A stretch of 64,000 nt of DNA from an uncultured Massilia sp. (GTDB taxonomy: Bacteria > Pseudomonadota > Gammaproteobacteria > Burkholderiales > Burkholderiaceae): assembly GCA_946481275.1 (NCBI GenBank), contig CAMLMV010000004.1, forward strand, positions 62,001 through 126,000, given 5' to 3'. Made by a program: the position numbers and the translations under genes. This document shows, piece by piece, positions 42,675 through 50,065 of the stretch. Every line of letters starts with the position of its first letter. Position 1 is the stretch's first letter. A model generated the notes under the pieces. It was given only the letters and a program-made list of their open reading frames with translations. It was not told the DNA's origin and made no database searches.

Positions 42675-43571
42675 TTATGCCTTCCGCTGCACGATCAGGT
42701 CCGCGATCTCGCGCAGCCGCAGTGCTTGTTCTCCAAACGGCGCGAGCGCGTCGTGCGCCTGCTGCCGCAATTGTTCGGCCAGCGCCTTCGACGGCTCCAG
42801 CCCAAGAATCGACACATAGGTCGGCTTGTTGTCGGCCGCGTCCTTGCCGGCCGTCTTGCCCAGCGTGGCCGAGTCGGCGGTCGCATCGAGGATGTCGTCC
42901 ACGACCTGGAACGCGAGGCCGATGGCGCGCGAATACGCGGCCAGCGCTTCCTGCTCGTGCGACGCGAGGTCGCGGCCGGCCAGGGCGCCCAGCAGCACGG
43001 ACACGCGCAGCATGGCGCCCGTTTTCAGCTGGTGCATGCGCTCCAGCTGTTCGAGCGTGAGGCTGAGGCCGACGCTGTCCAGGTCGATCGCCTGGCCGCC
43101 GCACATGCCCTTGCTGCCGGCCGCCTCGGCCAGCAGGCGCAGCATGGTCACCGCGCGCGCGGCCGGGACGGTCGTCGTGCCGGCCAGCACCTCGAAGGCC
43201 TGCGCCTGCAGCGCGTCGCCGACAAGCAGCGCCGTCGCTTCGTCATACGCGACGTGCACCGTCGGCTTGCCGCGGCGCAGGGCGTCGTCGTCCATGCACG
43301 GCATGTCGTCGTGCACGAGGGAATACACGTGGATCATCTCGACGGCGCTGGCGGCGCGCGCCAGGGCGTCGGCATCCGCGCCGAACAGGGCGCCGCTCGC
43401 GTGCACGAGCAGCGGGCGCACGCGCTTGCCGCCGCCCAGCGCCGTGTAGCGCATCGCTTCGTGCAGCTTCGTCGGCACCTGGCTTGCGGGCGGCAGGAAG
43501 CGGTCGAGGGCGCCTTCCGCATCGGCCTGCACGGCCTTCATCCAGGCCTGGAAATCCTGCGATGCGCTCAT
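42675..43571 (-). CDS. ispA: Farnesyl (geranyl) diphosphate synthase
   Basis: This 298-residue trans-prenyltransferase condenses IPP with DMAPP and GPP. It has GGGKRVRPLLVHASG, the first Asp-rich motif LVHDDMPCMDDD and the second VVDDILDAT. Length is normal. It overlaps xseB in ATGA and directly precedes dxs. Confidence 0.96.
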   Translation of the reverse strand: MSASQDFQAWMKAVQADAEGALDRFLPPASQVPTKLHEAMRYTALGGGKRVRPLLVHASGALFGADADALARAASAVEMIHVYSLVHDDMPCMDDDALRRGKPTVHVAYDEATALLVGDALQAQAFEVLAGTTTVPAARAVTMLRLLAEAAGSKGMCGGQAIDLDSVGLSLTLEQLERMHQLKTGAMLRVSVLLGALAGRDLASHEQEALAAYSRAIGLAFQVVDDILDATADSATLGKTAGKDAADNKPTYVSILGLEPSKALAEQLRQQAHDALAPFGEQALRLREIADLIVQRKA

Positions 43572-43855
43572 ACGTCGTCCTCGCCGTCGGCGCTGAACGG
43601 TTTGAGCATCTCGCCTTCCAGGACTTTCACCTGGGATTCGACTTTTTCCAGCTGGGCCGCGCAATAGCGCACGAGCTCGGAACCGCGCGCATACGCGGCG
43701 ACCGAAGCTTCCAGGGGCAATTGCCCACTTTCCATTTGCGTCACGAGTTGGGCCAGTTCGGCCATCGCCTGCTCGAAGGATTCGGGCGGTGCGGACGCCG
43801 CCGCGCTCGCGGCTGCCGGTGGTGCGGCGCTCTCCGCGTTTGTTTTATTTGGCAT
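43568..43855 (-). CDS. xseB: Exodeoxyribonuclease VII small subunit
   Basis: This 95-residue protein has an Ala/Pro-rich N-terminal tail (about residues 5-24) and then the XseB core SFEQAMAELAQLVTQMESGQ, PLEASVAAYARGSELVRYC. It pairs with XseA for single-strand DNA degradation in repair. XseA is not in the window. It is the first gene of the xseB-ispA-dxs operon, which is a usual arrangement. Confidence 0.92.
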   Translation of the reverse strand: MPNKTNAESAAPPAAASAAASAPPESFEQAMAELAQLVTQMESGQLPLEASVAAYARGSELVRYCAAQLEKVESQVKVLEGEMLKPFSADGEDDV

Positions 43856-44336
43856 AATTGTTTTGATCGGAGTTTGATCGATTCGGGGCCGGGCGACATC
43901 ACGCGCAACCCGTGCGCGGCGTGCCAGTCTAATCGCTTATTCTAAACAATCCTGTTTCGACATGAACGGTGCGCCTGTCGCCGCCAACTTGCAAGCAAGG
44001 ATACATTTTATCGCAAAGCGCCTCGGGATTCATGAAAACGATGCCGTTTAGGCAATTTTTGAACACCCATGTACCACAATCCCGTGCGGGTCCGGGACTG
44101 GGGGGCCTTTTACAGGCTATAATCTCCGGTTCTGTCTCCGAAATACCGTATTCCGCTCTTTAAAGGAGCGAGAACTCCGAATAAGCGGCAGCACTCTTGG
44201 TCGGGATGCGACGTCTTCGCACGCGCCCGCTCGGCCACGTTGTTGCGCTCGATGGAAATCTCGATGCTCCCCTAAAAATACTGGTTCTCGGATTCTTTCT
44301 CTTCTTTGGCTGAAATCTGTGTAAAGGGGGGTTGGG
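43856..44336. other. 481-bp intergenic region before the Rieske oxygenase
   Basis: No gene is seen. Near xseB there are two direct repeats TTTGATCG (43862-43869 and 43873-43880), one helical turn apart, which could be an operator for the operon. A TATAAT lies at 44118-44123, without a good -35. A weak hairpin with an AT loop (CGCTC / GAGCG) lies at about 44154-44170. The last 60 bases are a pyrimidine-rich leader before AAGGGGGG. An unrecognised small RNA or long 5' leader is possible. Confidence 0.4.
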
Positions 44337-45452
44337 ATGTCCGATCTGGCTACCCACGCCAAGCTGGCGCGTTCGCTCGCCCAGCTTCCGGTAAATGTCT
44401 ACTTCGACGACGCGCTGTTGCAGCGTGAATTGCAGCAATTGTTTCTCAAGGGGCCCCGCTACGTCGGGCACGAGTTGATGGTTCCCGAGAAGGGCGATTT
44501 CGCGACCCTGAAATCGGAGAACGAGGGCCGCATGCTGGTGCGCAACGCGCAGGGCATCGAGCTGATGTCGAACGTCTGCCGCCACCGCCAGGCGCTGATG
44601 TTCAATGGCCGCGGCAACGCCAGGAACATCGTCTGCCCGCTGCACCGCTGGACCTACGACCTCAAGGGCGAACTGATCGGCGCACCGCATTTCGCGGACA
44701 CGCCGTGCCTGAACCTGTCCAGGACGCCGCTGCAGAACTGGAACGGCCTGCTGTTCGAACAGAACGGCTACAACGTGATGGACAAGCTGAAGCACATGTC
44801 CGTGACGAAGGACCTGGATTTCTCGGGCTATATGTTCGACCACGTCGAGGTGCACGAGTGCGACTACAACTGGAAGACCTTCATCGAGGTCTACCTGGAG
44901 GATTACCACGTCGAGCCGTTCCACCCGGGCCTTGGCAACTTCGTCAGCTGCGACGACCTGCGCTGGGAATTCGGTCCGGACTACAGCGTCCAGACCGTGG
45001 GCGTGCATCGCGGCCTGCAGAAGTCCGGCTCGCCGGCCTACAAGGCATGGCAGGAACAGGTCCTGAAGTTCAACAACGGCCAGGCACCGAAATACGGCGC
45101 GATCTGGCTGACCCTGTATCCGAACATCATGGTCGAGTGGTATCCGAACGTGCTGGTCGTGTCGACGCTGTGGCCGCTGGGCCCGCAGAAGACGCGCAAC
45201 GTCGTCGAGTTCTACTATCCGGAAGAATTCGTCCTGTTCGAGCGCGGATTCGTCGACGCGGAACGCGCCGCCTACATGGAGACGTGCGTCGAGGACGACG
45301 AGATCGCCCTGCGCATGGACGCCGGCCGCAAGGCGCTGATGGAACGCGGCGTGACCGAGGCGGGGCCGTACCAGTCGCCGATGGAAGACGGCATGCAGCA
45401 CTTCCACGAGTGGTATCGCAGCAAACTCGACAATATTCCTCCGGGGATGTGA
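44337..45452 (+). CDS. Rieske non-heme iron oxygenase, alpha subunit
   Basis: This 371-residue protein has an N-terminal Rieske domain with C81-R-H83 and C100-PLH103 for a [2Fe-2S] cluster. In the catalytic domain the mononuclear iron site is in LEDYHVEPFH (H191, H196). It resembles ring-hydroxylating dioxygenase alpha subunits, but no beta subunit, ferredoxin or reductase gene lies nearby, so electrons must come from elsewhere. A strong AAGGGGGG precedes the ATG. Its position next to the isoprenoid operon is common in this group (known); the substrate is unknown. Confidence 0.9.
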   Translation: MSDLATHAKLARSLAQLPVNVYFDDALLQRELQQLFLKGPRYVGHELMVPEKGDFATLKSENEGRMLVRNAQGIELMSNVCRHRQALMFNGRGNARNIVCPLHRWTYDLKGELIGAPHFADTPCLNLSRTPLQNWNGLLFEQNGYNVMDKLKHMSVTKDLDFSGYMFDHVEVHECDYNWKTFIEVYLEDYHVEPFHPGLGNFVSCDDLRWEFGPDYSVQTVGVHRGLQKSGSPAYKAWQEQVLKFNNGQAPKYGAIWLTLYPNIMVEWYPNVLVVSTLWPLGPQKTRNVVEFYYPEEFVLFERGFVDAERAAYMETCVEDDEIALRMDAGRKALMERGVTEAGPYQSPMEDGMQHFHEWYRSKLDNIPPGM

Positions 45453-45465
45453 TGGTCAGTCGCTG

Positions 45466-46377
45466 ATGGCACCACTCTGGATGTTGTTCGCCAGCTTCCT
45501 GTTCGCCGCCATGGGCGCGGCAGTGAAGCTGGCTTCCTCGCTCTACTCGACCTCGGAAATCGTGATGTACCGGGGTGTCATCGGCGCCCTGCTGCTGCTC
45601 CCGATGATCCGCCTGCAGGGCGGTTCGTTCAAGACCCCCTTCCCGAAAGAACACCTGTGGCGCAGCGTCGTCGGCGTCGTCTCGCTGTGGATGTGGTTCT
45701 ACGCGATCGCGAAGCTGCCGCTGGCCACCGCCGTCACCCTCAACTACATGGCGCCGATCTGGCTGGCCGCCTACATGTTCGTCACGGGCTGGTGGCGCGG
45801 CAAGGGCTTGCCCGAATGGCCGCTGGCCCTCGCCATCGCCATGAGCTTCGTCGGCGTGACGCTCGTGCTGCGGCCGGCCGTCGAGACCCATGAATGGGTC
45901 GGCGGCCTCGTCGCCATCGGTTCGTCCGTGATCGCCGCGATGGCCTACATGCAGGTGCGCCGCCTGGGCCAGATGGGCGAGCCGGAATACCGCGTCGTGT
46001 TCTATTTTTCCGTCACGATGGGCCTGGCGGGCCTCGTCGGCTCGCTGCTCGGCAACGGCATGAATACGTTCCGCCCGCAATCCTGGCACGGCGTGGGCCT
46101 CATGCTGGCGATCGCCGCCAGCGGCCTGGGCGCCCAGATCGCGATGACGCGCGCCTACCGCATCGGCAAGGTGCTCGTCGTCGCCAACCTGCAATACACA
46201 GGCATCGTCTTTTCCAGCCTGTGGGGGATGGTGCTGTGGGGCGACGTGTTCGACTGGCACGTCTGGCTGGGCATGGGCGTGATCCTGGCCTCCGGGATCG
46301 CCGCGACGTTTTACAATACGACGCGCACGGCGCGTGGCGCCGTCGTCAAGGAAACCGACCCCATCGCCAGCGAATAA
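45466..46377 (+). CDS. EamA-family (DMT) transporter
   Basis: This 303-residue membrane protein has ten hydrophobic helices in two EamA repeats; motifs include YRGVIGALLLLPM and LWMWFYAIAKLPLATAVTLN. Such transporters export metabolites or amino acids. It starts 13 bases after the Rieske oxygenase and 9 bases before the sulfurtransferase, so the three may be one operon. The substrate is unknown. Confidence 0.9.
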   Translation: MAPLWMLFASFLFAAMGAAVKLASSLYSTSEIVMYRGVIGALLLLPMIRLQGGSFKTPFPKEHLWRSVVGVVSLWMWFYAIAKLPLATAVTLNYMAPIWLAAYMFVTGWWRGKGLPEWPLALAIAMSFVGVTLVLRPAVETHEWVGGLVAIGSSVIAAMAYMQVRRLGQMGEPEYRVVFYFSVTMGLAGLVGSLLGNGMNTFRPQSWHGVGLMLAIAASGLGAQIAMTRAYRIGKVLVVANLQYTGIVFSSLWGMVLWGDVFDWHVWLGMGVILASGIAATFYNTTRTARGAVVKETDPIASE

Positions 46378-46386
46378 AGGAGTGCC

Positions 46387-47250
46387 ATGTCCAGCTTCAC
46401 GACCCTGATCGAACCCGCCGCACTGGCCGCACACATGAACGACTCGAAGTGGGTCGTCGTCGACTGCCGCCACGACCTCATGAACCTGGCCGCCGGCCGC
46501 GAAGCCTACGCGGCCGGCCACATCCCGGGCGCCGTCTTCGCCGACATGGAGACGGAATTGTCGGGCGCCAAGCGCGACGCCGCCGGCAACTTCCGCGGCC
46601 GCCATCCGCTGCCGGAGCAGGACGCGTTCATCGAGCTGCTGCGCGGCTGGGGCGTGGACGACGACACGCAGGTCGTCGCGTACGACGCGCACGGCGGCAT
46701 GTACGCCGCGCGCCTGTGGTGGATGCTGCGCTGGGTCGGCCACGGCGCCGTTGCCGTGCTGGACGGCGGCTTGAGCGCGTGGCAGGCGGCCGGCCAGGCC
46801 GTCGTCACCGATGCGCCGGCGCCGCGCGCCCGGGGCGGGATTGCTGCCCGCCCTGCCCTCGTGACCACGGTCGACGTGAACGCGATCCTGCACAACGTGG
46901 AACACGGCGGCAAGACGATCGTCGACGCGCGCGCGCCCGACCGCTTCCGCGGCGAGAACGAGACGATCGACCCGGTCGGTGGCCACATCCCGGGCGCGAA
47001 GAACCGCTTCTTCAAGGACAACCTGCAGTCGGACGGCCGCTTCAAGGCGCCGGATCAGCTGAAGGCGGAACTGGGCGTGGCGGTGGGCGACGCGAAGGAC
47101 GCCATCATGCAATGCGGCTCCGGCGTCACGGCCTGCCACAACCTGCTGGCACTGGAAGTGGCCGGGATGCCGGGTGCGGCGCTGTATCCGGGATCGTGGA
47201 GCGAGTGGACGGCGGATCCGAAGCGCGCGGTCGCGACCGGGGCTGCGTAA
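46387..47250 (+). CDS. Sulfurtransferase (rhodanese / 3-mercaptopyruvate type)
   Basis: This 287-residue protein has two rhodanese domains. The second has the catalytic C243 in the CGSGVTA loop (QCGSGVTACHN), which is the 3-mercaptopyruvate sulfurtransferase (SseA) form rather than the CRKGVTA loop of thiosulfate enzymes. The first domain contains GHIPGAVF and DAHGGMYAARLWWML. Cytoplasmic; no signal peptide. Thiosulfate use cannot be excluded. Confidence 0.93.
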   Translation: MSSFTTLIEPAALAAHMNDSKWVVVDCRHDLMNLAAGREAYAAGHIPGAVFADMETELSGAKRDAAGNFRGRHPLPEQDAFIELLRGWGVDDDTQVVAYDAHGGMYAARLWWMLRWVGHGAVAVLDGGLSAWQAAGQAVVTDAPAPRARGGIAARPALVTTVDVNAILHNVEHGGKTIVDARAPDRFRGENETIDPVGGHIPGAKNRFFKDNLQSDGRFKAPDQLKAELGVAVGDAKDAIMQCGSGVTACHNLLALEVAGMPGAALYPGSWSEWTADPKRAVATGAA

Positions 47251-47255
47251 GGCCG

Positions 47256-47399
47256 TCAGTGACTGAAGTCGTACGGGGCGGGCAAGAAGTCCGCCAGCGT
47301 GAACAGCACGACCGACAGCACGAGGGCCACGACCACGTAGGCGAAGCGCGACGGCTTGTTGCGCAGCGCACCAATCAGCTCACTCACCAGCCTTCCCAT
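47256..47399 (-). CDS. Small membrane protein, 47 aa
   Basis: A short gene of 47 residues: MGRLVSELIGALRNKPSRFA, then a hydrophobic helix (about residues 21-39, YVVVALVLSVVLFTLADFL) and PAPYDFSH at the end. A GGAGGT lies five bases before the ATG. The single helix and the strong ribosome site support a real small protein. It lies convergent to the sulfurtransferase, 6 bases from its stop. No family recognised. Confidence 0.65.
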   Translation of the reverse strand: MGRLVSELIGALRNKPSRFAYVVVALVLSVVLFTLADFLPAPYDFSH

Positions 47400-47479
47400 A
47401 CCGACCTCCGTTCAGCTAACGGCCCAGCATAGGTCGCAAGGAATCGCCCTGTCAACCGCAGGGCGCAGCGTTTAGTATC

Positions 47480-48307
47480 TTAGTGGCCGTGCGTCAGGAC
47501 CAGCACGATGACGACGCCCAGGCCGATCAACAGGACTTGCGGAATGGTTTCGCGCACGGTGGCCCGGCGCTGCATCTGCGGCATCAAATCGCTCACGGCG
47601 ATGTAGATGAAGCCGGACGACGCGAACACCAGCACGTAGGGAATCAGGTCGCTGGCGCGGTCCAGAGTCGCGTAACCGAGTATCCCGCCCAGCACGGCCA
47701 GCAGGCTGCACAACAGGTTGAACACGTAGGCGCGCACGCGCGAAAAGCCGGCGTTGAGCAGCACGATGAAGTCGCCGATCTCCTGCGGGATCTCGTGCGC
47801 GATGATGGCCACGCCCGTGACGATGCCCAGTTGCGGGTTGGCGAGGAAGGCCGCCGCGATCAGGATGCCGTCCGTGAAGTTGTGCATGCCGTCGCCGATC
47901 AGGATCATCCAGCCGGCGCGCCCCGCCTGGCGCGCGTCGTGGCCATGCGCGTGATGGTGCCCGTCGCCCTCGTGGTGGTGCGAATGGCGCAGCAGCGCCA
48001 CCTTCTCCAGCAGGAAGAACGCGAGCAGGCCGCCCAGCAGGGTCGCGAACAGCGCATGCGTGTCGGCCTTCGACTCGAACGCTTCCGGCAACGCGTGCAG
48101 CAGCGACGTCGACAGCATGATGCCGACCGACAGGCTGACCATGCGTTCGACGACCTTCGACAGCAGCGTAAAGGAAAACACCGCGGCGGCCGTGATGCTG
48201 ACCACGCCCGCCAGGCCGGTGGCCAGCAGGATGGAGATGAGAATCGGGTCGATCTGGAAGCCTCTTCTTTTTCTTGGGGCGTGCGGATGCGCGCGCCCCG
48301 GGCGCAA
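47480..48307 (-). CDS. ZIP-family metal transporter
   Basis: The protein has about eight hydrophobic helices, a His-rich cytoplasmic loop (HSHHHEGDGHHHAHGHDA) and the ZIP metal-site motifs GDGMHNFTDGI and AHEIPQEIGDF. Members move zinc or related divalent metals into the cytoplasm. Only a TTG at 48307 is available as a standard start, giving an odd Arg-rich leader; an AAGAGG is followed by ATC at 48253, which aligns with the usual MDPIL start (here IDPIL). Either a TTG start or a rare ATC start is possible. The gene downstream of the dienelactone hydrolase. Confidence 0.85.
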   Translation of the reverse strand: MRPGRAHPHAPRKRRGFQIDPILISILLATGLAGVVSITAAAVFSFTLLSKVVERMVSLSVGIMLSTSLLHALPEAFESKADTHALFATLLGGLLAFFLLEKVALLRHSHHHEGDGHHHAHGHDARQAGRAGWMILIGDGMHNFTDGILIAAAFLANPQLGIVTGVAIIAHEIPQEIGDFIVLLNAGFSRVRAYVFNLLCSLLAVLGGILGYATLDRASDLIPYVLVFASSGFIYIAVSDLMPQMQRRATVRETIPQVLLIGLGVVIVLVLTHGH

Positions 48308-48341
48308 AACCGTTGATTGTAACCCGACGGGCGTGCCGCCG

Positions 48342-49148
48342 TCAGCCGACGCCGTGTTCGCGGAACCAGGCCAGCGCGCGGGCGAAGCCGTCGCGGGCAG
48401 CCTTCGCGTTGTGGCTCGGGCGGTAGTCGGCGTAGAACGCGTGGCCGGCGTCCGGGTAGACGACGATCGCGGAATCGCTCGTCCCCTCGCCCAGGGCGGC
48501 CGTCATCTGTTCGACCGTGGCGACCGGGATGCCCGCGTCCTTCGCGCCGTACAGGCCGAGCACGGGCACCGTGAGCGCGGGCGCGATGTGGATCGGATGC
48601 GTCGGCTGGCCCGGCGGATTCGGATCGGCCACCAGCTTGCCGTACCACGCCACGGCCGCCTTCACGCGCGGGTTGTGCGCCGCGTACAGCCACGTGATGC
48701 GCCCGCCCCAGCAAAAGCCGTTGACGCCGAGCCGGTCGATATCACCGCCGTTCTCGCCGGCCCAGGCCACGCAGGCGTCGATGTCGCCCATCACCTGGGC
48801 GTCCGGCACCTTGCGGATGATTTTTGCCAGGATCGTGGCCATGTCCGGGAGCGTGGACGGGTCGCCCTGGCGGATGAAGAAATCGGGGGCGACGGCCAGG
48901 TAGCCCTGTTTCGCAAAGCGGCGCGCCACGTCGGCGATGTGTTCGTGCAGGCCGAAGATCTCGGATACGACGATCATCACGGGCGGCTGGTCGTGCCCGG
49001 CCGGGCGGGCAAAATAGAGGGGCACGTCCTGGCCGTCGATAGTCAGCCTGGTCGTGCCCGTGGCGAGTCCTTCGGTATCCGTGCGGATCACGGACTGCGC
49101 CGCGATGGGTTGGGCGGCCGCCGCGAAGCCGCTTGCGTTGTCGTTCAT
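48342..49148 (-). CDS. Dienelactone hydrolase family protein
   Basis: This 268-residue alpha/beta hydrolase has the nucleophile Cys in GFCWGG (DLH uses Cys in place of Ser), IFGLHEHIADVARRFAKQGY and a late histidine in DAGHAFYADYRPSH. DLH cleaves the lactone in chlorocatechol degradation, but many family members are general esterases. It is the first gene before the ZIP gene on this strand. Substrate unknown. Confidence 0.9.
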   Translation of the reverse strand: MNDNASGFAAAAQPIAAQSVIRTDTEGLATGTTRLTIDGQDVPLYFARPAGHDQPPVMIVVSEIFGLHEHIADVARRFAKQGYLAVAPDFFIRQGDPSTLPDMATILAKIIRKVPDAQVMGDIDACVAWAGENGGDIDRLGVNGFCWGGRITWLYAAHNPRVKAAVAWYGKLVADPNPPGQPTHPIHIAPALTVPVLGLYGAKDAGIPVATVEQMTAALGEGTSDSAIVVYPDAGHAFYADYRPSHNAKAARDGFARALAWFREHGVG

Positions 49149-49232
49149 CGCCTTCCTTCGTGTGGTCTTGAAAGGCTTGCTATCTTAGCAGCGAGGCGAA
49201 AATCCCGTCCGACGCCACGTTGTTAGATATGT

Positions 49233-49260
49233 TTGACAACATAATATGGCTGAGTATTCT
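49233..49260 (+). promoter_or_regulatory. Sigma-70 promoter candidate for the following hydrolase
   Basis: TTGACA (49233-49238) and TATTCT (49255-49260) are separated by 16 bases, about 30 bases before the ATG. A small inverted repeat ATGTT / AACAT (49229-49242) overlaps the -35 and could be an operator. Confidence 0.5.
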
Positions 49261-49288
49261 TCAGGGCACCCACTTACAAGGAGCCCAC

Positions 49289-50065
49289 ATGAAGACCCCC
49301 ATCACCGTCAACGGCGTACAAATCCACGTGGAAGAACACGGCAGCGGCAAGCCGCTCGTGCTGCTGCACGGCGGGATCATGGCCAGCGAAGTGTTCGGCC
49401 CGAACATCGCCGCACTGGCGGAAAGCCGCCGCGTGATCGCCATCCACCTGCAAGGCCACGGCCACACGCCGGACGTGGACCGCCCGCTGCGTTTCGAAAC
49501 GCTGGCGGACGATGTCGCCGGCGTGATCCGGGAACTCGGGCTCGGCAAGGCCGACCTGCTGGGATATTCGTTCGGCGGCGGCGTCGCGCTGCAGACGGCG
49601 ATCCGGCATCCGGACGCCGTCGACCGGCTGGTCGTCGTGTCGGCAGCGGCCAAACGCGACGGCTTTTATCCGGAAGTGCGCACGGCCTTCGACCACATGG
49701 ACACGCAGGCCGCGCAGATCGGCGCGCACGTGGCGCAGTCGCCGCTGGGCAAGCTGTATCCGGCCGTGAACTGGGAAACGGCTTTCCGCAAGATGGGAGA
49801 ATTGCAGAGCCGCGATTACGACTGGATGCCGCAGGTGAGCGCGATCCGGGCGCGGACGATGCTGGTGTTCGCGGATGCGGATGCGATCACGCTGGACCAC
49901 ATCGCGGCGTTCTACAAGGCGCTCGGCGGTGGCCAGCGCGACGCGGGGCTGGACGGGTCATTGCGCGCCGCCGCCCGGCTGGCCATCGTGCCGGGGACGA
50001 CGCATTACAACCTGCTGGCGACGACGGAAGTCGCGCGGCTGGCCGGGGAGTTTTTGGACGTTTAG
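49289..50065 (+). CDS. Alpha/beta hydrolase, 258 aa
   Basis: This cytoplasmic hydrolase has the oxyanion motif LVLLHGGIM, the nucleophile elbow GYSFGGGVAL (GxSxG with S in the centre), acid region DADAI and a late histidine in PGTTHYN. The ATG has AAGGAG upstream. It resembles the general alpha/beta hydrolase fold without a specific match. Its end overlaps the end of polA by three bases. Confidence 0.9.
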   Translation: MKTPITVNGVQIHVEEHGSGKPLVLLHGGIMASEVFGPNIAALAESRRVIAIHLQGHGHTPDVDRPLRFETLADDVAGVIRELGLGKADLLGYSFGGGVALQTAIRHPDAVDRLVVVSAAAKRDGFYPEVRTAFDHMDTQAAQIGAHVAQSPLGKLYPAVNWETAFRKMGELQSRDYDWMPQVSAIRARTMLVFADADAITLDHIAAFYKALGGGQRDAGLDGSLRAAARLAIVPGTTHYNLLATTEVARLAGEFLDV

